This document shows, in pieces, positions 44,758-56,561 of a stretch of 64,000 nt of DNA. A program made the translations under genes and the position numbers. This stretch comes from Pegea sp. RAD2-039 (lineage: Eukaryota > Chordata > Thaliacea > Salpida > Salpidae): the NCBI GenBank assembly GCA_034620365.1, contig JAQGEQ010000318.1, positions 310,001 to 374,000 on the forward strand. Direction: 5' to 3'. The notes under the pieces were generated by a model that worked only from the letters and a program-made list of their open reading frames with translations, searched no databases and was not told where the DNA came from. Numbering within the stretch: position 1 is the stretch's first letter; every line of letters begins with the position of its first letter.

Positions 44758-47700
44758 GGTCAGCATTTACAGTCATTACACGTGTAACTTCATTTTGTAT
44801 TTTTACAGTATTACGTTTTAACAAAAAGTGAATTTGATTTAAAAATTTCTTATAAGAGTTTCTATGAGGCTATAAATTATTCAGGAATTGTGCAAAAATG
44901 AAAGTCCCATGATCGTATATGTTTGCAGCTGTAACTTTTTCAAAAATTATCAGAGATTTATAGTAGTAAGTGAATATGCTGGAAGCATAAAGTCTGAAAG
45001 GTGGTAATTACTTCAGTTTTTTTATGTCAAAGCTTCGTATTCGAAAGCTGATGAAAGTATTACATTAAGCAAGTTTAGTTTAATAAGCTCATATCAATGT
45101 AAGATGGTTTACTAAATTATTTGATAAAGAAAGTAAGAATTTCGAAATGAAGATTATAGAAAAAATCACAATGATTATCTAGATAAAAATTCAATTAATT
45201 GTCTTAAGTCGTTTTATTTCTACAAATATTTCTCTTCGTTTAATAAATTAGTGGTTAGATTTACCTCCACAGTTTATAAAACCTAATAATTGACTAGTTT
45301 AAACTTTCAAGTCATTTTAGTGTAACCCACTAATAACCTTCTAATGATAATGAAAGTTTTAGTAGAGTAAAATTTTTTACTTTTTATAAAATTTATCGTA
45401 TTTGGGTCATAAGATAAGATTTCAAAGAAATAATAATGAAATCGAAATAAAATATTTGAAAAGTAGTTAGAAAATATTCTTGTTGAAATAGTTAATAATC
45501 AACTCTAAACTAAACTGAGTTTTTTAAAGACGTTTCAGTGTTCACTTTCAGTAAAAGTTCAATTTTGACATCTGTATTTAGGAAATATTGATGTTAGTTA
45601 TTGTTATAAAATATTTCAGTTTGAACGAAACTGACAAATAATTTCAAAACTTTTATTAATTCATGCTTTTACGAACCACATTTATGTAAATAATGAAATT
45701 TTAAAGTTAAGAAATCATTATTACCAAACAACTATACAATATATTAAGTTTCAGTTGATCTAAGAATCATTTTTCTATCATTGTTCATTATTAAATGTTG
45801 ACCAGAATGTTGATCTTAAAACAGCAGAAAATTGAAGAAAATAAACTTCCAGAATTTTTAGATAAATGTTTTTACTACTAATTAGATGGAATAACAACGA
45901 ACTAGAGAAAAGTTAAATCAGTTGTATATAAAAATGTTGCTTATAAAATTTAGATAGATTCCAACTTTGTCGTCAAAGATACAAAATATTTATACTTGAT
46001 TAAGAGTAATGTTTCCTATCTAACGCTGAAGTTGTCTTTCCAAACTATAAATGAATATAGTTGTTTCAAAAAAAGGTGTAATAGTAAACCATGAAAGCAA
46101 ATTTTTATTTATTGATCTCGAATTTACTTTTCATATCATAAACATCTATATAATAGACTTCTATTGTAAATTCAATAAATATATATAATTGAATTTCAAT
46201 AGAGAAAGTATCAATTTCTTTCCATCTACATAGCTTACAAAGTTCAGCAGAAATTCTTTCAGTTGTTTAATAATTAATTTTCAGAGTTTTCATTACATTT
46301 TAAAATAAGTATAATAAAATAAATGTTTGACTTAATTGCTGTAACTAATATAAGATAATCCGTTTAATAATCTCTTCAGCGACTTTTCATCAGCCACCTC
46401 ATGATAGCATCATGAAGCTTATTTCGGCTAACCAATAACATCATTAATATCAATAGAAGCCGAAATCAGCATCTGCATCAGTAGGACACCTGATACATTT
46501 AATTTGGCATAATACAAAGCTATCTTTTAAAACCAAGGCGACCATTTATAGAACGTTTGTCTCTTGTACGCTATCGTACGTTAGCAAAACATGGACCTTG
46601 TCGAAAGCTAATGAAATTAAAATAAAGACGTTCTATTTTCCATTTTTGTTGTCTCTGTCAAAAATTGAATTTAACGTGACAGAAAAAGATGTCAAACTAG
46701 AAAGTTTTGAAGCAAACTAATCTGACAACAATGTAGTTCATGCTAAACATCAAAGGCTTCACATGCTCTACTACTTTTACTAATAATTTCAGAAAGGTCT
46801 TTAACAAATTATTTTTTCTAGTTACTATATAATGTTAATTATGAAAATGATTTTTCAATTTCTTTCAACAAGTTAGAGAAAATAAAAATATTTTTCTAAT
46901 TTTCTAGATTGATTTATTTTTGAAATTATTTTGTAGCGTTTTACGTTTTTCTAATTTCGAAATATTTTAACTTTTCCTGATGAGTTTTATATTTTTTAAC
47001 AAATGCTAATATTATTTATTATTATTTAACATATATTTTAATTATTCATTTATAGATTTACAAAATTCAACTTATACTACTTTTATTTATAACTACCTAT
47101 AATATAATTGTAAAATATTTTGCCGCCGACGTAAATGGTTTTCATCATTCGTTTTCAGATTACTGTCATCTGCTAATTAACTACTTGTAGCTAGCGTCTA
47201 TCATTCTTGTAGTTGTCATTATTCTTAGTTGTCTTCTTATTACTTTGAATAAATCTCTTTATAAGAATTATCTTTACTTTCAGTAAAAATTTATCATGGT
47301 TTTATTTTATCTAATATTTTTTTAATTTTTGGAAAACATTTTTAATTAATCTTTTTCTAAATTTTTCTTTTTATATCAAACTTTTTTAATTTATTTTAGT
47401 AAAATACTTTCTTTTAATTTTAATGATGCTACTTGATTGAATTAATTTTTATAATTTAATACATTTTCTTATGATTTTATATTTTTGTATTTAATTTTAA
47501 CTAATTTAACCTTGGTAGTTTATGATTATAATAATTACTTTTTATCAAAATATGTTCGGCGTTTTACTGTTACAAGTTCTAAAATATTTCTTTTAAAAGT
47601 TTTAAAAAAATTGCTAATATTTAATTCAAATACTTTTTTTCTTTTGATATTATTTATTATTTATTTTAGATTATTTATCCGATATTTCGATTTATTTGGT

Positions 47701-47793
47701 AGTTTTAAAATTAAACTGTTTATATAAATCAACTAATTCATTTATATAACATCAACAGTTGGTAGATTTTCTAAACTTGTTAATTGCATCAAA
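44758..47793 (+). repeat. Common upstream block U of K6, long form
   Basis: It has the optional segment (about 45105-45876), the GCCGCCGACG motif at about 47122 and TATATAAA at 47721-47728. No gene is seen. Confidence 0.8.
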
Positions 47794-50712
47794 ATGGTAG
47801 ATAGATTAAATAGCAAAGTTGTTTTCGATTCAATTATGCCACCTACAGATGATAAAAGGTTAGTAGAATTTTGTGTCTTCACTTAAAATTGTTCGCTAAA
47901 TAAACTGACTTTAAATTCACTTTTTATTTTAAATAAAAACAGATTAGAAAATTATTTATGTTGCATCTAAAAAGATTAATAACTTAAATTTTATCAATTT
48001 TAACTTGTAATTATTATATTTATAATTTGTTTTAGAGTCATTTTAGTGTTACTCAATCATTTAAAAGAATTTAAATTTTATTGTTTTATTTATTTATAAA
48101 TTTAAGAACTGAATTAAGTATTTGTAATTTTAATTATTCACTTTTTTTATTTTATCAAACTTGTTTCTGATTCTTTATTTTTAATTTGATATTAAATTAT
48201 ACTTTTGATAATTTTAGAGATAAAGTTTCAGAAGTTGATATATGTACAAATCTTCATCAACTTAAACTGAATGACTTTTCTGAAGATTCTCAGATTCATG
48301 ATGTTAGCATCAAAGTGAAATTAAATGAATTTGAAAGAACTTTCAATTGTGACAAACGTATATTAGTTGCTGCTTCACCTTATTTTGAAGCAATGTTTCG
48401 TGGTAAGTTAGATTCAAGATTCAACTTCAATTGTGAAAATAACTGAATATACAAAAAACTATTTGAATTTATTAAGGTGGTGGATTTAAAGAATCATATT
48501 CTCGTGAAGTTACCTTAAATGAGGTAGACCCAAATGTATTCTCTGATCTTCTAGGATACATTTACACAAACAAAATACAAATCAATGAAGAAAACGTTGA
48601 GAAACTGATGATTGCAGATTCCATCTATCAAATAAATGGTTTAGAGAAGTTATGTAGCAAGTAAGCTAGTTTTATAATTCAGTTTCTTTCAATAGTTTTT
48701 GTAATTATACTTTATCAATTACAGCTTTTTGGAAAGTCAAATAGAGATTTCCAACTGCTTCGAATTTGCAACATTTGCTGAGAATTATGGATTTTTGGAG
48801 CTTTCAACGAAAATAGGAAAATTTATTGGAAAAAACTTTATAGAAGTAAGAAAATAGAGAAATATTATTTTCTTGGCTAAAACATTTTAAGTAGAAAGAT
48901 TTTTTCTACTTCATCAAGCTTAAATATTTATGAAATATTTACTTGCTTCGTTATTTCTACTGATTTTGTTCTTTTCATATTTAATAAGAAAAAGTTTTTG
49001 ATTGATCTCATGATTTTTACCAGATTTCAAAAAGTGATGAATTCAAATTACAACCAGACTCTGTAATTTGTAAACTAATTTCTAAAGATGAGCTTCATGT
49101 GATTTGTGAATCCCAAGTATTCAATGCTCTTTTAGATTGGATCAAATATGATTTAACTTCAAGAAAACATTGTTTAAATAAGTTAATTAAGAACGTAAGT
49201 ATCTAGAAACTATAAAGTTGTAGACTTGTGAGTATAAAATTGTGATTTCTCTAGGTACGATGCCATTTAATAAATCCAAATTTTATTTCGAGGAAATTAA
49301 AAAGTTGTGATGTAATTAGAGATACTTGTTATGAGTATCTCAGCAAGGTCCTTGATGACCTCAAAGCTTACATCCCAATTGAAAGTAAGCCAAGACAACT
49401 TGATATTCGGCAGGTAAGATTATTTAATTAAATACTTTTCACTTCAACCACTGACATATGACGTCACAGGTGATCTACATCGTTGATGGATTCTATAGAT
49501 CTGATGACAAATCTTTGGAAAGTGTAAAGTTCTGTTTGTCTGAAACGGATGTTTGGTTTAAACTCCCAAAGATATGTTTTTCACGTATTTCAAGATCTGT
49601 TGTCATCAACGGTTTCATTTATATGTTAAAGTGGAATGGTGATATGGAAAGGTTAGAAGCATGAAGCAAATGATGACATCATCATTGCAAACTAAATATG
49701 ACGTCATCACATTTCTAGATACGACCCAATTTTAAATGAGTGGAAGAAGTGCAAAAGTTTAGAAGATAAATTGTATTTAGACGGTCGAATGTGTTGGCCG
49801 AGATTTGGAGTTATTGAAAATAAATTGTACATTTTTAAAGATTATTATGAAGATTATTTTGAAGATTATTATGAAGATTATTATTTAGAATATGATGATG
49901 AATTTCATTATTTAAAAAAAACTAGAATAGTAAAGTGAGTGATGAAATGAGATTTCAACCAAAACTTCATTTGACAAAAACTATTATGTTATTTCCAGAT
50001 ACGATCCGATCACTAATGAATGGACGCAAAGAGCTTCATTAAATAGATATCGTAACTTTTTCGGTTGTGCTGTCTTCAACCGGATGTTGTATGTTGTCGG
50101 TGGTTACGATTTGAATTACATACGTGCTAGTGTGGAGAAATATGATCCACAGAGGGACGAATGGAGTTCTGTAAAATCGATGTTGACACCTCGACGTGAT
50201 CCAGGTACTTGCTGATGACGTCACGATGACGTTTTGATCTTATGATGATAACTAATTCTAAAATCATTAAAGATGTAGTCACGCTTGGCAACTATATCTA
50301 CGCCATTGGTGGTCGGAGTGAAGGAGAATTTTTAAAGACTGTTGAAAGATACGATGTCCTCAATGATAATTGGGAGTTTGTAGCAAGTATGAAATATGCA
50401 AGAGGATTCCCAAAAGCTGTTGTCTTTAATAAGAAGATTTATGTTTTTGGTAAAACTTTTCTTATGTTTGGAATTGAAAAACTTTTTAATAAAATTTTTA
50501 TGATGTTTACAATAATTTGCATAATTGTGATGAACACTTTGATTGTTTCAGGAGGTTATTCTGGAAGAGAAGATGTTGTTAAAATTGTCGAATGTTACAA
50601 TGAAGTAACAAATGAATGGAAAGAAGTTGCAAGAACGAATGAATGTATTGATCAAGTCATAGTCAGCTATCAACCATGTGTACCTGACATATGTGTAAAT
50701 TTCCCATTTTAA
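47794..50712 (+). CDS. K6: BTB-BACK-Kelch protein (KLHL type), 608 aa
   Basis: Exons: 47794-47858, 48218-48402, 48477-48660, 48725-48845, 49024-49194, 49255-49413, 49470-49651, 49719-49934, 49999-50204, 50273-50449 and 50552-50712. The frame is open for 608 codons. The N-terminal linker differs from the other copies (RDKVSEVDICTN, LNDFSED), and the BTB reads FERTFNCDK. Exon 8 has the long four-unit DYYE loop as in K4. Exon 9 ends in RRDP, using CCAG before the donor where most copies have CTAG. Loops: CFSRISRS, GGRSEGEFL, ARGFPK, GGYSGREDVV and TNECIDQ. All splice sites are intact. Confidence 0.9.
49840..49887 (+). repeat. 12-nt coding repeat in K6 exon 8
   Basis: Four in-frame GATTATTATGAA-type units, the same arrangement as in K4, encoding an acidic tyrosine-rich loop. 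Confidence 0.8.
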
Positions 50713-52708
50713 TAAATAAATTTTACTAGTAGATTGCTGTGAAGTTTATTTTCAGTATAAAGTTGCTTTTGAGGTCGTGTTTGTTTTTAAAAATATTTAG
50801 AATAAAATCAAAATGTTCTTTCATGAATATTTCATATTTTTTAATTGTTTGATAATATACAAAATATAAAAAAGTTTGTTAGAATTTAGAGATTTATTTT
50901 AATCATCAAATCAGATCTTTTTTGTTTGAAGTTATTTAGAAATTGAAGTTCATTAAATTTTTAACAAATTTTTGTCTAATAAGAAACGAATTCTGTGAAA
51001 TTAGAAAATTTATTAACGATACATCTTATAGTGAAGTTCTAAACAAAAGTAGGATTTGATTAATTACTAAAAGTTAACGATTTAAAGATTTGTTCATTCG
51101 TCATTTTCGACATAAACGAAAACGCATTCAGTTCTGACTACAAAATTTTATAATAAATTGTTTAATCAAGATAAAAACTAAAAAAATATTTCACTTTATT
51201 CAACAAAATTTTACAACTTTTCTAAATATCTTTATAAGTATCATTGACCTCGTCAATGATTTCATATAACATGATACCATGTTTCAAGGTTCTTGTGGTT
51301 TATTCTGTACATTGGTCTGACTTTCTCATTATTATTTCTTTGAATATTATGATGAGATAAAATGTTAGGGGCTCTGAAACTCGCCCAGAAACACAAACAG
51401 ATTCACAAGGTTCTCTTATTATAGATTTTATGGTGATAACCAGAATTACATACAGATAGATATTTGAGGTTTTTAAACTTGTGGCCTGAAACATTTGCAG
51501 CGATGATATTGACCTCAATAATAAAAGCAATTACAGCAAATAACTTCTATTTTTATCTGAAAAATAATTTGCTGGTGAGAGTTAACTCAAAGAATTTAAA
51601 GAATATTAACTTCACTAAACAAATTTGTCAAACTATTTTACTTGCTTATAATATTATACAAAGAGAAAGTTTCTACAATTAGTTTACTATTTTAATGTAT
51701 GCTCTTTACTTATAATAATATCAGAATAGTGAACACTGTTTCAAAGTTTTTATTAACATCAAATTTATCAAACTGAATATAAAGTATTAAGTTAAAAACA
51801 GACTAATATCTGATAATATGTCAAGTTAAAAATATACAAAATTTGTAAATTGTACATATTTGACTGTTCATTATAAATATCAAATTAACACATTAAAAGG
51901 CTTTCAATGCTAAAATATTAAGAAAAATTATTAAATAGTTTATTTATACTAATTATTAGCTAAAACCGCACAGAAAAAAGCTTTTAGAATAAAGCATTTC
52001 CAAAATTATTGAAATGTTAAATCATATAAAAACTTAAACTTGCTTTTTATATCTTTTAAAATTGGATTGGTTCAATTATTTGAGTTAATCTGGAAATTAA
52101 AGAAGACTTTTTATTAAAAAAACAATCTTTCGGAACTAGATTGAAACGTTTAGCTTGAACAATTTTAACAACTAAAGCTGATAGAAATAATAATTGAAAT
52201 TAATAATCTTTTTGAAAATAGTTAAAACACTTTTTCACTGTAATTTCTAAAAGTGGAACAGAGATACTCATGAGAAAAGTTATGTGATTTTTGAAGAGAT
52301 CTTGCTGATATAAAATATTTGTTTTTGTTAAAACAATTGTTTGATTTATAAAATGTTACAAAATAAGTCTTGAAAACGCTCAAGTCACAAAGAAAACGGT
52401 TTGAAAAAGTTTAATTAAAATGCTGAATATTCTGAAGGGAATTGTCATCTATTGAGAAACCATCAAATTATGAGTTTTAATAACTTCTGTTATTCTCATT
52501 TTACAGGTTTTCTTATCTGACTACAAATTGTCAGACTTTTGTCCAGCTGTTGATACAGAATTAATGATTTTAAGAAATCAAATATAACAAGTTTTACTTT
52601 TACAGCTTAAATTAAAATTTCCTGATAATCATTTCAATACAAACTGTATGTCCTCTTCTTGTGCAACAAAAACATTTTACATTTCTGCTTAATTTTTTTA
52701 AAGTAATT

Positions 52709-52921
52709 TTACTTACGACAAAAATTGAATATTTTGTAGAAAGACCCTTCGTGAACATATGAAGAATAACCCATAAAATCAAAAAACGCAATTCCACTTT
52801 GCTTATGCTTATTTTCTTTCCTATTTTCAAAACACGAAAAATTGAAATTGGATATAGAGGATACAACTTTAGATTTTAATGTCTTGTTTATAAACTGGTT
52901 TAATTTTAGTTGTTTAATCAA
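52709..52921 (-). CDS. Candidate small minus-strand exon in S2 (copy after K6)
   Basis: Copy of the MSKQLKLNQ frame with one change (MIKQ). The donor GTAAGT is intact. Confidence 0.22.
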   Translation of the reverse strand: MIKQLKLNQFINKTLKSKVVSSISNFNFSCFENRKENKHKQSGIAFFDFMGYSSYVHEGSFYKIFNFCRK

Positions 52922-53083
52922 TTTTCACGGGAAATAACTTTATCTTTACAAGTAATTTCATTTGAAAACTTTTTAGTAAAAAATTAACATAAGGGTAGAT
53001 ATTTGAAACCGTTTAAAAAATTTAACACAAAGTTATAAACTTACTGTCTATAAATATATAATAATCCTAAACATGATAAAAGT

Positions 53084-53864
53084 TTAACTGGATTTAGATA
53101 ACAAATTTAGAAGCAAACATTTTATCAGATCTTCATCTTTTTGTTTATCAGTAACTTCTTCTTTTGCAGGACTTTTGGTAACATTATCATCAGTTACTGG
53201 GAAAGTTTCAGGTTTTGGCGATGTCAAAAATTATAAATTAAATGATTTCAGATAAATATATTTAAATATATATATATTGAATAGATATAGAAAGTTATAA
53301 GTTGCAAAAAATCAAGACTAATAATAATTTCATTTATGGTAATTTAATTTTTTTATACATTGTTACAAAAGCTCGATAATAAGATCAAGAAATTATAGCA
53401 AATAGACCAGATCGTCTTCTAGACCCAAAAATTATGCTTACTAATTGGTGTTGAAGTACCAAGTGATGCAAATGTAAGTAAAAAGGTACTACTTGATATT
53501 GAAGTACCAAGTGGTGCAAATGTAAGTATACTTTTACACATTTTACACAGACAACTTTTACTGTCTGATATCCCCCACAAACTAAGCATCGCATCTTAAC
53601 CGCTTTACTGCAATTAACTTCGTTCCACTTCATTAATCTTTAATTTTATTCACTAAAAAATAAATGAGTTAAATATTGTTACAGGGTTAAGTTTTTGAAC
53701 AGATTTTAAATTTGATATTTTACAATTTACTTTTGTATTTGTTTTTACAGAAGAATTATCTATAGAAATATCTTATGGTAACCTAGAGGTATTTCTTGGA
53801 CGATGCTAACTGCTATAATTTGCAAAGAACAAAGTTTGTCGGTGAACTTGTCAAGAAATTTCAT
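53084..53864 (-). CDS. Candidate small minus-strand gene in S2 (copy after K6)
   Basis: Segment 1: ATG at 53864, open to 53760, with one replacement (GYHKIF for GYLKIF). Segment 2: 53196-53084, unchanged. Span 781 nt. Confidence 0.3.
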
Positions 53865-54062
53865 GTTTAGTAAAAACGCTGTTTGTTAATTAACTTTTTG
53901 ATAAAATTAATCTAAAAGTAACTACAAAAGATTGGTCTCGACCTGTCAAAGTAACGTGGTCTGATATTCGAGTTCCTCTCTTGTTTAAATTACAGAAACG
54001 AGAACTACGTATGTCAGTCATCAATCAAACATATCCAAAAATAAATTCAACTTACTATGTAA

Positions 54063-56561
54063 CTTGATCAGCATTGAGAGTTATTAAACGTGTAACTTCA
54101 TTTTGTATTTTTACAGTAATATGTTTTAGTGAGAGGTATAGTTGATTAACAATAATTAATTTTTCTTATAAGAGTTTCTATGAGGCTATAAAGTATTTAG
54201 GAATTGTGCAAAAATGAAAGTCCATGGTCGTATATGTTTGCAGCTGTAACTTTTTCAAATATTATCAAAGATTTATAGTAGTAAGTGCATATGCTGGAAG
54301 CATAAAGTTTGAAAAGTGGTAATTACTTCAGTTTTTAACGTCAAAGCTTCGTATTCGAAAGCTGATGAAAGCAATACATTAAGCAAGTTTAGTTTAATAA
54401 GCTCATATCAATGTAAGATGGTTTTTTCTACTGATTAGATGGAATAACAACGAATTGGAGAAAATTTATTTCAGTTGTATAGAAAAATGTGGTTTATAAA
54501 ATTTAGATAGAATCCAACTTTGCCGTCAAAGATACAAAATATTTATACTTGATAAAGAGTAATGTTTTCTATCGAACGCTGAAGTTATCTTTCCAAACTG
54601 TGGATGAATATAGTTGTTTCAAAAAAATGTGTAATAGTAAACCATGAAAAAAAATTTTTATTTATTGATCTCGAATTTGCTTTTTTTTTTTTTATAAATG
54701 CGAAGGAGGGTGCCTAAAGAGAGCACAACTCACTAACACACATTCTCAGGAGTTTTTTATGGTTTTTTTTTCTCAGGAGTTTTATATGTCTCCACCTGGG
54801 TTCGAACCCAGTACTTCCAAACTAGATGTTCCTTGTAGCTAGGTGTAGTAACCGCTTCGCCATCAAGCAGGACAATCATAAACATCTATATAATAGACTT
54901 CTATTGTAAATTCAATAAATATATATAACTGAATTTCAATACAGAAAGTGTCAATTTCTTTCTATCTACATAGCTTACAAAGTTCAGCAGAAATTCTTTC
55001 AGTTGTTTAATAATTAATTTGTCAGAGTTTTCTTTAAATTTTTGAATAAATAAAATAAAATAACTGTTTGACTTTATAGTTGTAACTAATAAAAGATAAT
55101 CTCTTTAATAATCTCTTCAGCGACTTTTCACCAACCACCTCATGATAGCATCATGAAGCTTATTTGGGCTAACCAATAACATCATTAATATCAATAGAAG
55201 CTGATATCAGCATTTGCATCAGTAGGACACCTGGTACATTTAATCTGGCATAATACAAAGCTATCTTTTAAAACTAAGGCGACCATTTATAGAGCGTTTG
55301 TCTCTTGTAAGCTATCGTACGTTAGCAAAACATGGACCTTGTCGAAAGCTAATGAAATTAAAATAAAAACTTTCTGTTTTCGAATTTCTTGTTTCTGTCA
55401 AAATAAATTTTAACGTGACAGCAAAAGATCTCAAACTAGAAAGTTTTGAAGCAAACTAATCTAACAACAATGTAGTTCATGCTAAACATCAAAGGCTTCA
55501 CATGCTCTACTACTTTTACTATTAATTTCAGAAAGGTCTTAAACAAATTATTTTTTCTAGTTACTATATAATGTTAATTATGAAAATGATTTTACAATTT
55601 CTTTCAACAAGTTAGGGAAAATAAAAATATTTTTCTAATTTTCTAGAGTGATTTATTTTTGAAATTATTTTGTAGCTTTTTACGTTTTTCTGATTTCGAA
55701 TTATTCTAACTTTTCCTGATGAGTCTTATATGCTTTTAACAAATGGTAATATTATTTATTATTATTTAACATATATTTTAACTATTCATTTATAGAATTT
55801 CAAAATTCAACTTATACTACTTTTATTTATAACTACCTATAATAAAATAGTAAAATATTTTGCCGCCGACGTAAATGGTTTTCATCATTCGTTTTCAGAT
55901 AACTGTCATCTGCTAATTATCTCTATGTAACTAGCGTCTATCATTCTTGTAGTTGTCATTATTCTTAGTTGTCTTCTTATTACTTTGAATAAATCTCCTT
56001 ATAAGAATTATATTTACTTTCTTTAAAAAATTTATCATCGTTTTGTTTATCTAATATTTTTTTAATTTTTGGAAAACAGTTTTAATTAATCTTTTTCTAA
56101 ATTTTTCTTTTTATATCAAACTTTTTTAATTTATTTTAGTGAAATATTTTCTTTTAATTTTAATGATGCTACTTGATAGAATTAATTTTATAATTTATCT
56201 CATTTTCTTATGATTATATATTTTTGTATTTGAATTTAACTTGTTTAAACTTGGTAGTTTAACCTTTGTAGTTAAACCTTTTTAGTTTATGATTATAATA
56301 ATTACTTTTTATCAAAATATGTTCGGCGTTTTACAGTTACAAGTTCTAAAAAAATTATTTTAAAAGTTTTATAGAAATTGCTAATATTTAATTCAAATAC
56401 TTTTTTTTCTTTTGAGATTATTTATTATTTATTTTAGATTATTTATCCGATATTTCGATTTATTTGGTAGTTTTAAAATTAAACTGTTTATATAAATCAA
56501 CTAATTCATTTTTATAACATCAACAGTTGGTAGATTTTCTAAACTTGTTAATTACATCAAA
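54063..56561 (+). repeat. Common upstream block U of K7, short form with SINE
   Basis: It lacks the optional 0.77-kb segment (flanks join near 54420) and is interrupted by a SINE at 54680-54873. The GCCGCCGACG motif is at about 55862 and TATATAAA at 56489-56496. A short local duplication near 56255-56290 repeats GTAGTTTAACCTTTGTAGTT-like units. No gene is seen. Confidence 0.8.
54680..54873 (-). mobile_element. tRNA-derived SINE, minus orientation
   Basis: This insertion of about 194 bp is absent from every other U block in the window. Read on the minus strand it starts GTCCTGCTTGATGGCGAAGC, resembling a tRNA 5' end with an A box (TGGCGAAGCGG). It has a perfect B box (GGTTCGAAC within the palindrome at 54796-54811) and ends in an A-run (the T-run at 54681-54693). 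The acceptor stem does not pair well, so it is a SINE rather than a working tRNA gene. The 3' body contains a TCTCAGGAGTTTT unit twice. No clear target-site duplication is visible; a few host bases seem lost. Confidence 0.8.

Larger units (their letters stand above)
50790..54062 (+). repeat. Spacer type S2 after K6 (full length)
   Basis: Same layout as the other S2 spacers, with the right-end sub-variant seen after K3. The candidate minus-strand genes and the two-copy repeat are kept. No other gene is seen. Confidence 0.8.

Noticed and set aside
48186-48446. 86-codon frame ending KLDSRFNFNCENN and the similar 67-codon frame at 57090-57293
   Set aside because: These are exon 2 read through into intron 2. 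The GTAAGT donor and the conserved BTB continuation in exon 3 show that splicing is the better model.
54789-54873. A functional tRNA gene on the minus strand
   Set aside because: The A and B boxes are good, but the 5' end does not pair with the 3' side to form an acceptor stem. The unit continues into a body and an A-run, as in a SINE.
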